The translations under genes and the position numbers were made by a program. Positions 26,659-35,834 of a DNA stretch of 64,000 nt are shown in pieces (the first letter of the stretch is position 1; the number at the start of each line of letters is the position of its first letter). Origin of the DNA: Jeotgalibacillus marinus (lineage in GTDB: Bacteria; Bacillota; Bacilli; Bacillales; Jeotgalibacillaceae); NCBI RefSeq assembly GCF_040801915.1, contig NZ_JBFMIA010000002.1, positions 62,001 to 126,000 on the forward strand, read 5' to 3'. Under the pieces are notes generated by a model. The model worked only from the letters and a program-made list of their open reading frames with translations. It had not been told where the DNA came from and ran no database searches.

Positions 26659-27945
26659 TTATTTGTTACGTGAAGAACTGTTTGATTGATGGGTTTTCAT
26701 TTCATCTGTTAGGTTCTCGAAAAATTCACCGTTCGTTTTGGATTGACGAAGTTTGCGAAGGAATCGCTCACCAAAGTCTTGTGAATCTGACAATGCTCGA
26801 CGGATCGTCCACAGCTTGTCTAGGTGGGTTGATGGAACAATTAGCTCTTCTTTCCGCGTACCGCTTCGGCGAATGTCAATCGCAGGGAAAATACGACGTT
26901 CAGCTAAGTTACGATCTAAGTGAAGTTCCATGTTTCCTGTTCCTTTAAATTCTTCATAAATAACTTCATCCATGCGAGACCCTGTCTCCACAAGAGCCGT
27001 TGCTAAGATGGTTAAGCTACCACCTTCTTCGATGTTACGAGCAGCACCGAAAAATCGTTTTGGACGGTGGAACGCAGCAGGGTCAATCCCCCCTGAAAGT
27101 GTACGTCCACTTGGCGGAATAACCAAGTTGTAAGCACGTGCAAGACGCGTAATGCTATCCATTAAAATAATAACATCACGCTTATGTTCAACTAAACGCA
27201 TTGCACGCTCTAGTACTAGCTCAGCTACTTTAATATGGTTTTCAGGTACTTCATCAAATGTTGAACTAACTACGTCAGCTTGTACCGAACGTTCGATATC
27301 AGTTACTTCCTCAGGGCGCTCATCGATTAGCAATACGATCAGTTCTGCTTCAGGATGATTTGTTGTAACCGAGTTCGCGATTTCTTTTAACAGCACCGTT
27401 TTACCAGCTTTTGGTGGAGCAACAATAAGTCCACGTTGCCCAAAACCAACCGGAGAAACAAGATCCATAATGCGCGTTGATAGCAATTTCGACTCTGTTT
27501 CAAGCTTTATATGACGATCTGGGTACAGCGGAGTTAGAGCAGGAAAATGCACACGCTCTTTTGACGTTTCAGGATCCTCACCATTGACTGCTTGCACATG
27601 AAGAAGTCCGAAGTAACGTTCATTTTCTTTAGGAGGACGTACTTTTCCAGACACCTTATCCCCATTTCGTAAATCAAAACGGCGAATTTGTGATGCTGAT
27701 ATATAGATATCCTCTGAGCTTGGCGAGTAATTGATTGGACGCAAGAATCCAAAACCTTCAGATTGGATGATTTCAAGAACACCTTCCATAAAGAAAAAGC
27801 CTTCTTGCTCGGCACGAGATTTTATAATAGCAAAAATAAGTTCTTTTTTTGTCAGTTTGCTATAGTACGATATACGATATTCTTTCGCCAGCTCGTATAA
27901 TTCTTTTAATTTCATATTATCCAGCGACGACATTGTCAATTCCAT
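26659..27945 (-). CDS. rho: Transcription termination factor Rho
   Basis: RNA-dependent hexameric ATPase that ends untranslated transcripts. The 428-residue protein has an N-terminal SAP-like helix bundle (KLKELYELAKEYRISYYSK), the OSB RNA-binding domain (EGFGFLRPINYSPSSEDIYI, residues 60-85), P-loop VAPPKAGKTVLLKEIA near residue 178 and Walker B VIILMDSITRLARAYN near 260. No strong SD is visible upstream; the start is set by family alignment. Confidence 0.97.
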   Translation of the reverse strand: MELTMSSLDNMKLKELYELAKEYRISYYSKLTKKELIFAIIKSRAEQEGFFFMEGVLEIIQSEGFGFLRPINYSPSSEDIYISASQIRRFDLRNGDKVSGKVRPPKENERYFGLLHVQAVNGEDPETSKERVHFPALTPLYPDRHIKLETESKLLSTRIMDLVSPVGFGQRGLIVAPPKAGKTVLLKEIANSVTTNHPEAELIVLLIDERPEEVTDIERSVQADVVSSTFDEVPENHIKVAELVLERAMRLVEHKRDVIILMDSITRLARAYNLVIPPSGRTLSGGIDPAAFHRPKRFFGAARNIEEGGSLTILATALVETGSRMDEVIYEEFKGTGNMELHLDRNLAERRIFPAIDIRRSGTRKEELIVPSTHLDKLWTIRRALSDSQDFGERFLRKLRQSKTNGEFFENLTDEMKTHQSNSSSRNK

Positions 27946-28124
27946 AAGGACACCACACTTTTTAAATTTTCAGTTCTCTAGCCATACGTTGTTGGTTGGT
28001 TGTTGAAATGGGTAAGGGCATATTACTAGAAGAAAAGAGGTTGATTGCTTTTAACCGTTGATTGGAGCGTGAAGAAATCTTTTTATCACCATCATTTTAC
28101 CTTTTTTCAGTGAGACACGCAATG

Positions 28125-28174
28125 CTAAAAAAAATGAAGCTTCGAGTCCAAATTAATTATGTTCTCGAAACTTC
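28125..28174 (-). terminator. Terminator of glpX
   Basis: GAAGTTTCGAG pairs with CTCGAAGCTTC on the minus strand (one mismatch) around a 17-nt loop, followed by ATTTTTTTT. The 306-nt rho-glpX gap holds nothing else that I can support. Confidence 0.85.
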
Positions 28175-28251
28175 ACGTGTGTTTACGCTTGAAATGAATT
28201 CGGAGGAACTTATACGTCCATTTGCTAGGGCTGTACGAGCCGCTTCCGCTT

Positions 28252-29214
28252 TCATTTCATTACTAAGTTCGGTTTTTTATTCAAGCTATGGTTGCCTTCT
28301 ACGAAGCGTATCGTGCCTGATTTTGCTCGCATAACTAGTGAGTGCGTTTCGCCGTAGGTTGCTTTAAATTGAACCCCTTTTAAAAGCTCACCATCTGTTA
28401 CGCCTGTTGCAGCAAAGATCGCATCGTCACCACGCACTAAATCTTCCATTAGAAGAATTTTGTTGGTGTCGATGTTCATCGCTTCACAACGAATTACTTC
28501 TTCATCATTTTGAGGAAGTAGTTTCCCTTGGATTTCACCGCCAAGGCATTTCAATCCGACTGCTGCGATAACGCCTTCAGGTGCGCCACCTGAGCCAAAT
28601 AAAATGTCCACTCCCGTTGTGTCAAATGCTGTATTGATGGCACCAGCAACATCCCCATCGTCAATGAGTTTGATTCTAGCTCCGGCATTTCTAAGCTCTT
28701 CTATAATCTTTGCGTGGCGGGGGCGATTTAAAATTGTCGCCACAACGTCTTCGATGTCTTTATTTTTCGCTTTCGCAACAGCCTTGAGGTTGTCCAATAC
28801 GGAAGCGTTAATATCAATTTTACCGACGGACTCTGGTCCAACAGCAATTTTCTCCATATACATATCTGGTGCGTTTAATAAGTTACCATGGTCAGCGACA
28901 GCTAAAACAGCAAGCGCATTCCAACCACCTGAAGCGACAATGTTTGTTCCTTCGAGTGGATCAACAGCAACGTCAAGGCGTGGTCCATATCCAGTACCAA
29001 GCTTTTCACCAATATAAAGCATTGGGGCTTCGTCCATTTCCCCTTCACCGATGACAACTGTACCTTTCATTGGAATGGTATCAAACACATCTCTCATCGC
29101 AGTAGTGGCTGCATCATCCGCCTCCATTTTAAGTCCTCTCCCCATCCATCTTGCAGATGAAAGAGCTGCTGCTTCTGTTACACGCACGAGTTCCATCGAT
29201 AAACTACGTTCCAT
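28252..29214 (-). CDS. glpX: Fructose-1,6-bisphosphatase, class II (GlpX/YwjI)
   Basis: Gluconeogenic hydrolysis of fructose-1,6-bisphosphate. The 320-residue product starts MERSLSMELVRVTEAAALSS; the ATG at 29214 is better spaced from AAAAGGGG than the one three codons earlier. Metal and substrate motifs: GEGEMDEAPMLYIGE near residue 58, VDPLEGTNIVASG near 84, and FGSGGAPEGVIAA near 183. It is followed by a strong terminator and preceded by murAB. Confidence 0.96.
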   Translation of the reverse strand: MERSLSMELVRVTEAAALSSARWMGRGLKMEADDAATTAMRDVFDTIPMKGTVVIGEGEMDEAPMLYIGEKLGTGYGPRLDVAVDPLEGTNIVASGGWNALAVLAVADHGNLLNAPDMYMEKIAVGPESVGKIDINASVLDNLKAVAKAKNKDIEDVVATILNRPRHAKIIEELRNAGARIKLIDDGDVAGAINTAFDTTGVDILFGSGGAPEGVIAAVGLKCLGGEIQGKLLPQNDEEVIRCEAMNIDTNKILLMEDLVRGDDAIFAATGVTDGELLKGVQFKATYGETHSLVMRAKSGTIRFVEGNHSLNKKPNLVMK

Positions 29215-29291
29215 GTGTCCCATCCCCTTTTTATGTTATCTCGGGATCAGTATAACACATTCGCACCAAAATGTGACATACTATTTTGTTT

Positions 29292-30578
29292 TCAAGAATT
29301 TTTAACTTGTTCGAGCTCTTCTTCTGTCATTTTTTCACGCCAAACAACTGCGCCTAACCCCGTTAATTTATCAATTAGATCACTATACCCACGATCGATG
29401 TGCTCGAGTCCAGTGACTTCCGTGATTCCCTCTGCCATAATGCCCGCGATAACAAGCGCTGCACCCGCACGTAAATCAGAGGCTTTTACTCGATCCCCTT
29501 GAAGGTTCGTCGGTCCATAAACAAAGGCTGAACGACCTTCTGTTTTGATATTCGCGTTCATTCTTCTGAGTTCGTCTGTGTGCTTAAATCGGGCAGAATA
29601 AATTGTATCTGTTATCGTAGCCGTTCCTTCCGCTTTCGTTAATAGCGTCGTCATTGGTTGCTGCAAGTCTGTCGGGAAGCCCGGGTATACGAGCGTTTTA
29701 ATATCGACTGCACGAAGTTTGTCTGTCTTGCCAATATGGATGTCTTCGTCGTCTACTTCAATTGGCACGCCCATTTCGCGGAGCTTTGCAATTAACGATT
29801 CCATGTGAAGCGGGATTACATTTTCAACTGTCACACCACCACCAGCGGCTGCACCGAGAATCATGTATGTACCTGCCTCTATTCGATCGGGAATAATCGT
29901 ATGTCTTGTTCCATGAAGCTCCTCCACGCCATCAATTCGGATGACATTCGTTCCTGCTCCTTTGATTTTTGCCCCCATATTGACTAAAAGGGTAGCAACA
30001 TCAATGATTTCAGGTTCTTTTGCGGCATTTTCAATTATTGTTTGACCTTTTGCACGTACAGCGGCAAGCATAATGTTGATGGTTGCACCAACACTAACCA
30101 CATCTAAATAAATGCGTGCTCCTTTTAACTCATCTGCCCGTAAATAGATTGCCCCCTGTTCGTTTGTTACTTTTGCACCCAACGCTTCAAACCCTTTAAT
30201 ATGCTGATCGATCGGTCGAGGTCCAAGATGACAGCCACCTGGTAAACCGATCACTGCTTTTTTAAAACGTCCAAGCATGGCGCCCATCATGTAGTAAGAT
30301 GCGCGAAGCTTTTTCACACGTCCATTGGGAATTGGCATAGCGACCATCCCCTCAGGATTAACGTGCATTTCACCTTCATGAATCGCTACTTTACCGCCAA
30401 TCTCTTCTAGCAGTTCTTTAAGTGTGAGGACGTCTGAAATTTCAGGTAAGCCCTCAATGACTGTTGGAGAATCGGCTAATATTGTTGCAGGAATGAGTGC
30501 TACGGCGCTATTTTTGGCTCCACTTACTTTAATATTGCCGTGTAAAGGGTGTCCACCTTCTATTTTAAGTTTATCCAT
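29292..30578 (-). CDS. murAB: UDP-N-acetylglucosamine 1-carboxyvinyltransferase, MurA2 (MurAB/MurZ)
   Basis: Second enolpyruvyl transferase, 428 residues. KVSGAKNSAVALIPATIL at the N-terminus, the active-site Cys in GLPGGCHLGPRPIDQH near residue 118, and C-terminal LRAGAALVIAGIMAEG. Its position between fbaA/tal and glpX matches B. subtilis murAB. ATG follows GGAAGGAG. It differs from MurA1 at 818-2119 throughout, so this is an old paralogue, not a recent duplication. Confidence 0.96.
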   Translation of the reverse strand: MDKLKIEGGHPLHGNIKVSGAKNSAVALIPATILADSPTVIEGLPEISDVLTLKELLEEIGGKVAIHEGEMHVNPEGMVAMPIPNGRVKKLRASYYMMGAMLGRFKKAVIGLPGGCHLGPRPIDQHIKGFEALGAKVTNEQGAIYLRADELKGARIYLDVVSVGATINIMLAAVRAKGQTIIENAAKEPEIIDVATLLVNMGAKIKGAGTNVIRIDGVEELHGTRHTIIPDRIEAGTYMILGAAAGGGVTVENVIPLHMESLIAKLREMGVPIEVDDEDIHIGKTDKLRAVDIKTLVYPGFPTDLQQPMTTLLTKAEGTATITDTIYSARFKHTDELRRMNANIKTEGRSAFVYGPTNLQGDRVKASDLRAGAALVIAGIMAEGITEVTGLEHIDRGYSDLIDKLTGLGAVVWREKMTEEELEQVKNS

Positions 30579-30738
30579 GTTGAAGCTCCTTCCGCCATTC
30601 CATTAAGAAGCGTTGTAGAACCCTTTTTGTTGTGACTCTTTTTCGCTCTTAATCACACTGGTTCATCGATGACTTTTATGTTAGTGTGTACACACTTCTT
30701 TCCATTCATGTGAAAGAAATTATGAGAATAGATAAAAA

Positions 30739-31380
30739 TTATTTCTGTTTATTCCAATCGTTTAAGAATGCTTCAATCCCCGCATCTGTTAATGGGTGGT
30801 GGAACAATTGTTTTAACACTTTAATTGGGCAGGTAGCAATGTGTGCTCCGTTTAATGCTGCTGAAGTGACGTGTTGAGGATGACGTATGGATGCCGCAAT
30901 AATTTCCGTGTCAATTTCGTGAATTGTAAAAATATCTGAAATTGTGTTGATTAAATCCATGCCGTCATGGCCGATGTCATCGAGTCTACCTAGGAAAGGT
31001 GATACGTATGCTGCTCCTGCTCTTGCTGCAAGCAACGCTTGGTTCGCACTAAAGATCAGTGTTACGTTTGTTTTGATCCCTTGTTTCGCAAAAGCAGCAG
31101 TTGCACGCAGTCCATCAGGGGTCATTGGGACTTTGATAGTGATGTTTGGTGCAATCTTAGCCAGTTCTAGTCCTTCTTTGATCATACCTTCTGCCTCAGT
31201 TGAAATCACTTCTGCACTTACCGATCCATCAACAAGTGACGTAATTTCTTTTAAACGATCATGAAATGAAATGTTTTCCTTTGCTACTAAAGACGGATTT
31301 GTCGTTACCCCGGCAACAATTCCCCAGCTATGCGCTTCTTTAATTTCATCCATGTTAGCTGTATCAATAAAAAATTTCAT
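30739..31380 (-). CDS. tal: Transaldolase / fructose-6-phosphate aldolase family (YwjH type)
   Basis: Short (213-residue) class I aldolase of the TalC/FSA subfamily. It begins MKFFIDTANMDEIKEAHSWG and has GVTTNPSLVAKE near residue 26, the Schiff-base Lys in ITIKVPMT near 85, and SPFLGRLDDIG near 132. Transaldolase activity in the pentose phosphate pathway is inferred from the locus (fbaA-tal-murAB, as in B. subtilis). ATG follows AAGGAGATGG. Confidence 0.93.
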   Translation of the reverse strand: MKFFIDTANMDEIKEAHSWGIVAGVTTNPSLVAKENISFHDRLKEITSLVDGSVSAEVISTEAEGMIKEGLELAKIAPNITIKVPMTPDGLRATAAFAKQGIKTNVTLIFSANQALLAARAGAAYVSPFLGRLDDIGHDGMDLINTISDIFTIHEIDTEIIAASIRHPQHVTSAALNGAHIATCPIKVLKQLFHHPLTDAGIEAFLNDWNKQK

Positions 31381-31441
31381 CTCGCCATCTCCTTATTCGT
31401 GTTAAAAAAATTAAAAATACAGATTTTTAAAGATAAACTAA

Positions 31442-31551
31442 AGGCTGACTCTAAACCAGCCAACTCCTAGGATGGATTCTCAGATTGAGCATGTATGCTT
31501 CATCTGAAGAACATCATCCTTTGGCGTCGGCTCTTGTTCGTGAGTCAGCCT
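31442..31551. repeat. 110-nt long imperfect hairpin between fbaA and tal
   Basis: Outer arms AGGCTGACTC (31442-31451) and GAGTCAGCCT (31542-31551) are perfectly complementary. Inside, AGCCAACTCC-TAGGATG pairs with CATCCTTTGGCGTCGGCT and TTCTCAGATTGAGCAT with ATGCTTCATCTGAAGAA, giving an almost continuous imperfect stem. It may be the fbaA terminator or a palindromic miniature element. Confidence 0.7.
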
Positions 31552-31601
31552 CTTTTATGATATGACTCTTTTCCTTTAAACAGGAAACCGAGACTTAGTT
31601 C

Positions 31602-32459
31602 TTACGCTTGATTTGAAGAACCAAATTCACGCATTTTACCAGCGACTGTCGTTTTGATTGCTTCACGTGCAGGCCCTAGGTATTTACGTGGATCATACAC
31701 TTCAGCATCAGTAGCTAAAACTTCGCGAACAACTTTAGCTGAAGCAAGTTGGTTTTCTGTATTTACGTTGATTTTTGCCGTACCGTAAGAAATGGCTTTT
31801 TGGATATCCTTAGTTGGGATTCCTGTTCCGCCGTGAAGTACGATTGGAACACTAGCTGCCAAACCGATTTCTTCCATTTCCTTAAAACCAAGGTTTGGTT
31901 CGCCTTTGTAAGGACCGTGAACAGAACCTAGTGCTGGTGCAAGTGTATCAATGCCTGTACGTTCAACAAGCTCTTGACATTCTTTAGGGTCAGCGTAAAT
32001 AACGCCATCAGCGATCACGTCATCTTCTTGTCCGCCTACAACACCTAGCTCAGCCTCAACTGAAACACCTTTAGAATGAGCGTAATCAACTACTTTAGCT
32101 GTAACTGCAACGTTTTCTTCAAAAGGACCGTGAGAAGCATCGATCATAACAGATGTGAAACCTGCATCAATCGCTTCTTTACATTTTTCAAAACTTGAAC
32201 CGTGATCTAAATGAATGGCAACTGGCACTGTGATATTCAAGTCCTCTAAAAGACCTTCAACCATTTTAACAACCGTTTTAAATCCACTCATATAACGTGC
32301 AGCACCCTCGGATACTCCAAGAATAACTGGTGATTTTTCTTCCTCAGCCGCTTGAAGAATAGCTTGAGTGAACTCAAGGTTGTTCAAGTTAAACTGTCCT
32401 ACTGCATACCCTTTTTCTTTTGCTATATTTAACATGTCTGTCATTGATACTAAAGGCAT
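31602..32459 (-). CDS. fbaA: Fructose-bisphosphate aldolase, class II
   Basis: Zn-dependent glycolytic cleavage of fructose-1,6-bisphosphate. The 285-residue protein shows VPVAIHLDHGSSFE with the Zn-binding His near residue 80, SVMIDASHGPFEENV, the HGPYKGEPNL segment near 179, and VLHGGTGIPTKDI near 208. ATG follows AAGGAGG. It lies between spo0F and tal, as in B. subtilis. Confidence 0.96.
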   Translation of the reverse strand: MPLVSMTDMLNIAKEKGYAVGQFNLNNLEFTQAILQAAEEEKSPVILGVSEGAARYMSGFKTVVKMVEGLLEDLNITVPVAIHLDHGSSFEKCKEAIDAGFTSVMIDASHGPFEENVAVTAKVVDYAHSKGVSVEAELGVVGGQEDDVIADGVIYADPKECQELVERTGIDTLAPALGSVHGPYKGEPNLGFKEMEEIGLAASVPIVLHGGTGIPTKDIQKAISYGTAKINVNTENQLASAKVVREVLATDAEVYDPRKYLGPAREAIKTTVAGKMREFGSSNQA

Positions 32460-32637
32460 AATTATAATCCTCCTTGTAATTGAATGGTTTTATACCGGCT
32501 GTGATCATTGAATAGGATCCCCCTATTCAATGGACTCAACAAATATTTTTCCCTAATATCATATCAAATGAAACACCATTTGACTATGTTTGCACCTTAC
32601 CCATTAAAAGAAATATAATTCAAGCTATTTATACTAT

Positions 32638-33003
32638 TCAACTAACGTACTGCAAATATTTTCGTACAACTTGTCGGATATCCTCAATGTCAAAAGGCTT
32701 CGTCACTTGTGTAAGCGCACCCAAATCTTTTGCCTCTTGAATCATATCTAATTCGCCATAAGCGGTCATTATTACAACACGAATAGCAGGACGTTGCTTC
32801 TTCATCCGCTTCAGAATTTCAATGCCGTCCATCCCTGGAATCTTCATGTCTAATAATACGAGGTCAGGATCTTCTTTAAGAAAAGCGAGTGCCTCATGGC
32901 CATTAGCTGCTTGGAATGTTACATACCCCTCTTTATTCAGTACCTCGTTCAATAATATCCTAATACCGAATTGGTCATCTACGATTAAAATTTTCTCTCC
33001 CAC
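32638..33003 (-). CDS. spo0F: Sporulation phosphorelay response regulator Spo0F
   Basis: Single-domain receiver that takes phosphate from sporulation kinases and passes it to Spo0B. The 121-residue product from the GTG at 33003 begins MGEKILIVDDQFGIRILLNE, 7 nt after GAGGTG; a GTG three codons upstream is inside the SD. Acidic pair Asp9-Asp10, phosphoryl-acceptor Asp52 in LVLLDMKIPGMDG, Thr in IMTAYGELD, Lys in TKPFD. There is no output domain. A sigma-H type promoter lies upstream. Confidence 0.95.
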   Translation of the reverse strand: MGEKILIVDDQFGIRILLNEVLNKEGYVTFQAANGHEALAFLKEDPDLVLLDMKIPGMDGIEILKRMKKQRPAIRVVIMTAYGELDMIQEAKDLGALTQVTKPFDIEDIRQVVRKYLQYVS

Positions 33004-33082
33004 TTTTTTCACCTCATTAACATAATAAGTCTTTATGCCTATACCTGTCGATATATTTTCAAATTCTTCTTATGCTATGGTA

Positions 33083-33108
33083 CATTCTACAGATATTGAA
33101 CATTTCCT
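33083..33108 (-). promoter_or_regulatory. Predicted sigma-H promoter of spo0F
   Basis: Minus strand: AGGAAAT (33108-33102), 14-nt spacer, GAAT within AGAATGT, matching the sigma-H pattern AGGAWWT-N12-14-RGAAT. A Spo0A-box-like TGTCGAT lies at 33046-33052, downstream of the predicted start. B. subtilis spo0F is known to use sigma-H and Spo0A control. Confidence 0.6.
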
Positions 33109-33201
33109 GCTTATGTTCTCAATTAGGGAATAAGAATTGTTTCACACCATTCAACAAATAGAACTTTACACCTTGAAAAACACTGAAAGGGATGAAGAAA
33201 A

Positions 33202-33720
33202 ATGTTAAAAATGTTTACAACCCAGCTTTCTGGATTATTTTTAAGAATTCACGGAAAAGAAGAAATGGAAATAGAAGACGCAGCTCGCCTACTCGCACAA
33301 GCAGCAGTTGGAGAAGGTACGATTTTCATAAAGGGATATCGTGAAATGAATGGCGTGGTGAGTGAAGCCTTGACTGGCGAAGAACCTCTACAAGGCATGC
33401 GTGAGTTCGTTGACATTGACGAGTTAAGCGGGACTGACCGTGTGTTGCTTGTAACGAGACGCTCAACGGATGAAGAAGCGCTGAAGCTCGGTGCAAAACT
33501 TGTTGAAAAAGATATTCCGTTTGTTACGATTTGCGGCGTAGTGAAAAATAGTGAACACGATCTTTTGTCGATGGCTAATGTTTGCTTGAACACGCAGGTT
33601 GTAAAAGGTATGTTACCGCATGAAGATGGTGGTAGATTTGGTTTTCCATCATTGATTGCGGCTTTGTATCTATACCATGGCGTGAAGTTTACGCTTGAGG
33701 AAATGGTTGAAGAATATTAG
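33202..33720 (+). CDS. ywjG: DUF2529 family protein YwjG
   Basis: One of the two clear plus-strand genes. The 172-residue protein has a SIS-like Rossmann appearance (GEGTIFIKGYREMNGVVSEAL, RVLLVTRRSTDEEALKLGAKL) and a C-terminal GRFGFPSLIAALYLYHGVKF. Its location between spo0F (divergent) and pyrG (convergent) matches B. subtilis ywjG; its function is unknown. ATG follows AAGGGATGAAGAAA. Confidence 0.9.
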   Translation: MLKMFTTQLSGLFLRIHGKEEMEIEDAARLLAQAAVGEGTIFIKGYREMNGVVSEALTGEEPLQGMREFVDIDELSGTDRVLLVTRRSTDEEALKLGAKLVEKDIPFVTICGVVKNSEHDLLSMANVCLNTQVVKGMLPHEDGGRFGFPSLIAALYLYHGVKFTLEEMVEEY

Positions 33721-33805
33721 GAGAGCAAACTACTTCAACGACAGTTCTGTTTGGATTTCTTGAACAGCATATTGATGATGACCGCTATTTTTCAACTATA
33801 AAGAG

Positions 33806-33837
33806 CAAAAACGACAAGCCGCAGCTTGTCGTTTTTT
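33806..33837. terminator. Bidirectional terminator between ywjG and pyrG
   Basis: AAAACGACAAG and CTTGTCGTTTT form a perfect stem with a 6-nt loop. There are T-runs on the plus strand (TTTTTTGTG) and A-runs that give a minus-strand T-run, so it can serve both convergent genes. Confidence 0.9.
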
Positions 33838-33848
33838 GTGCAATACGA

Positions 33849-35444
33849 TTATTTCGCCAATGTTGCTTTGATAAAGTCTCTAAACAGTGGTTGTGGGCGC
33901 GTTGGGCGTGATGTGAATTCTGGATGGAACTGGGAAGCGACAAACCATGGGTGGTCAGCTAGTTCGATGATTTCAACTAGGCGGCCGTCAGGGCTTGTTC
34001 CTGAAAATAGGAATCCTTCGTTCTCCATTTGTTCACGGTATTGATTGTTAAATTCAAAACGGTGGCGGTGACGTTCATATACAACTTCTGCATTGTATGC
34101 TTCAACCGCTTTTGTGCCAGCGTCTAATCTACATGGGTAAAGGCCAAGACGAAGCGTTCCACCTAGGTCCTCAATATCTTTTTGTTCTGGTAAAAGGTCG
34201 ATGATTGGATGCGATGTTGTTGGCATAATTTCAGCCGAGTGAGCACCCTCTAGACCCAATACATTACGTGCAAACTCGATTGAAGCAAGCTGCATGCCGA
34301 GACAAATTCCGAAGAATGGTGTTTTTGTTTCACGCGCATAGCGAATAGCTTCGATTTTCCCTTCGATTCCACGGTTACCAAATCCTCCTGGTACAAGAAT
34401 TCCGTCAACATCACCCAGCTCTTGCTCGATGTTTTCACGAGTAAGTAATTCGGAATTTAACCATTTCACTTCAACATCCACGTCAAACTGGTACCCAGCG
34501 TGTTTTAACGATTCAACAACAGAAATATATGCATCTTGAAGTTCAACATATTTACCGACAAGGGCGATTTTCGTTTTTCCTGAAAGGTCACGAACACGAT
34601 CAACAAGTGCGTTCCATTCCGTCATATCTGGTTCGCCCACATCAAGTTTCAAATGTTCGCACACGATGCTGTCCATTTTTTGTGCTTGAAGTGCAAGTGG
34701 AACTGCATATAATGTATCTGCATCTGCTGCTTCAATAACTGACGATTCATCAATGTCACAGAATAGCGCAAGTTTGTCTTTCATATCTTGAGAAATGGGC
34801 ATTTCCGTACGCACAACGATGATATTTGGTTGAATCCCTAGACTACGTAATTCTTTTACACTATGTTGTGTTGGTTTTGTTTTCATTTCGCCTGCTGCTT
34901 TTAGGTAAGGAATGAGTGTACAGTGAATGTACATCACGTTGTCACGTCCAACGTCACTTTTAATTTGGCGAATGGCTTCTAAGAATGGTAGCGATTCGAT
35001 ATCTCCAACTGTTCCACCGATTTCCGTAATAACGACATCTGCACTTGTTTCACGACCTGCACGGTAAACGCGTTCTTTTAGTTCGTTCGTAATATGTGGG
35101 ATAACTTGTACAGTTCCGCCAAGGTAGTCACCACGACGTTCTTTTTTCAGAACAGTAGAGTAAACCTTTCCTGTCGTGACGTTACTGTATTTATTTAAGT
35201 TGATATCGATAAAACGCTCATAGTGGCCAAGGTCTAGATCCGTTTCAGCACCGTCATCTGTTACGAAAACTTCACCATGCTGATATGGGCTCATCGTTCC
35301 TGGATCCACGTTAATGTATGGATCAAATTTTTGAATCGTGACATTCAACCCTCTATTCTTCAATAGACGTCCAAGTGATGCGGCTGTAATTCCTTTTCCG
35401 AGGGACGATACTACGCCACCTGTTACGAAAATATACTTTGTCAT
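33849..35444 (-). CDS. pyrG: CTP synthase
   Basis: UTP + ATP + glutamine gives CTP. The 531-residue protein has an N-terminal synthetase domain beginning TKYIFVTGGVVSSLGKGITAA, with KFDPYINVDPGTMSP near residue 40, and a C-terminal class I glutamine amidotransferase with the nucleophile in FFGICLGMQLASIEFAR near 377 and the catalytic His-Glu in SQFHPEFTSRP near 507. It is preceded by a leader with all parts of the B. subtilis pyrG CTP-sensitive attenuator. Confidence 0.98.
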   Translation of the reverse strand: MTKYIFVTGGVVSSLGKGITAASLGRLLKNRGLNVTIQKFDPYINVDPGTMSPYQHGEVFVTDDGAETDLDLGHYERFIDINLNKYSNVTTGKVYSTVLKKERRGDYLGGTVQVIPHITNELKERVYRAGRETSADVVITEIGGTVGDIESLPFLEAIRQIKSDVGRDNVMYIHCTLIPYLKAAGEMKTKPTQHSVKELRSLGIQPNIIVVRTEMPISQDMKDKLALFCDIDESSVIEAADADTLYAVPLALQAQKMDSIVCEHLKLDVGEPDMTEWNALVDRVRDLSGKTKIALVGKYVELQDAYISVVESLKHAGYQFDVDVEVKWLNSELLTRENIEQELGDVDGILVPGGFGNRGIEGKIEAIRYARETKTPFFGICLGMQLASIEFARNVLGLEGAHSAEIMPTTSHPIIDLLPEQKDIEDLGGTLRLGLYPCRLDAGTKAVEAYNAEVVYERHRHRFEFNNQYREQMENEGFLFSGTSPDGRLVEIIELADHPWFVASQFHPEFTSRPTRPQPLFRDFIKATLAK

Positions 35445-35571
35445 GCTTCTTTCTCCTTTCGATGCTATCGATCTGATTTCTAAATTAGGCTTTACTTAGC
35501 TTGCCTTTTTATGAGGGTGTTCAACAAATTATTTGAACTATAGCGTATCGATATTTTGTAAGATCTAGCTA

Positions 35572-35656
35572 ATAAAAAAAACAAAAAGCGCCCCACCCAC
35601 GTGTAAAAACGCAAGGGAGCGCGAATATCTGCGATTGATCCTTTTTCAAGGAGCCC
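35572..35656 (-). promoter_or_regulatory. pyrG leader with CTP-sensitive attenuator (reiterative-transcription type)
   Basis: The predicted transcript starts GGGCTCC at 35656. About 40 nt on, the terminator 5' arm contains GCGCTCCCTTGCG, pairs with CGTGGGTGGGGCGC and is followed by TTTTTG and further T. In B. subtilis, low CTP stalls RNA polymerase before the first C after GGG; slippage adds extra G residues that pair with the pyrimidine-rich terminator arm and prevent termination. Start sequence, C/T-rich arm and terminator are all present here. Confidence 0.85.
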
Positions 35657-35663
35657 AAATAAA

Positions 35664-35691
35664 ATACTACCATCAAAAAACGAGAAGTCAA
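35664..35691 (-). promoter_or_regulatory. pyrG promoter
   Basis: Minus strand: -35 TTGACT (35691-35686), 16-nt spacer, -10 TAGTAT (35669-35664), then 7 nt to the GGGC start at 35656. Spacing fits sigma-A. Confidence 0.75.
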
Positions 35692-35834
35692 GTACAAAAA
35701 TGCAAGCAGATTATTCAGATCCAACAAGTATAAGCCGCACAACACAAGTAAGCGAACGGCTCGTTCAGACCCGGCAAAACTCAAGTACAGTGCACTTATT
35801 GAGTAACACTAAAACTTAAGCACTTGCAAATCAA

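Noticed and set aside
29292..30578. Second murA considered a recent duplication of the first
   Set aside because: The two proteins differ throughout, and two anciently diverged MurA paralogues are normal in Firmicutes.
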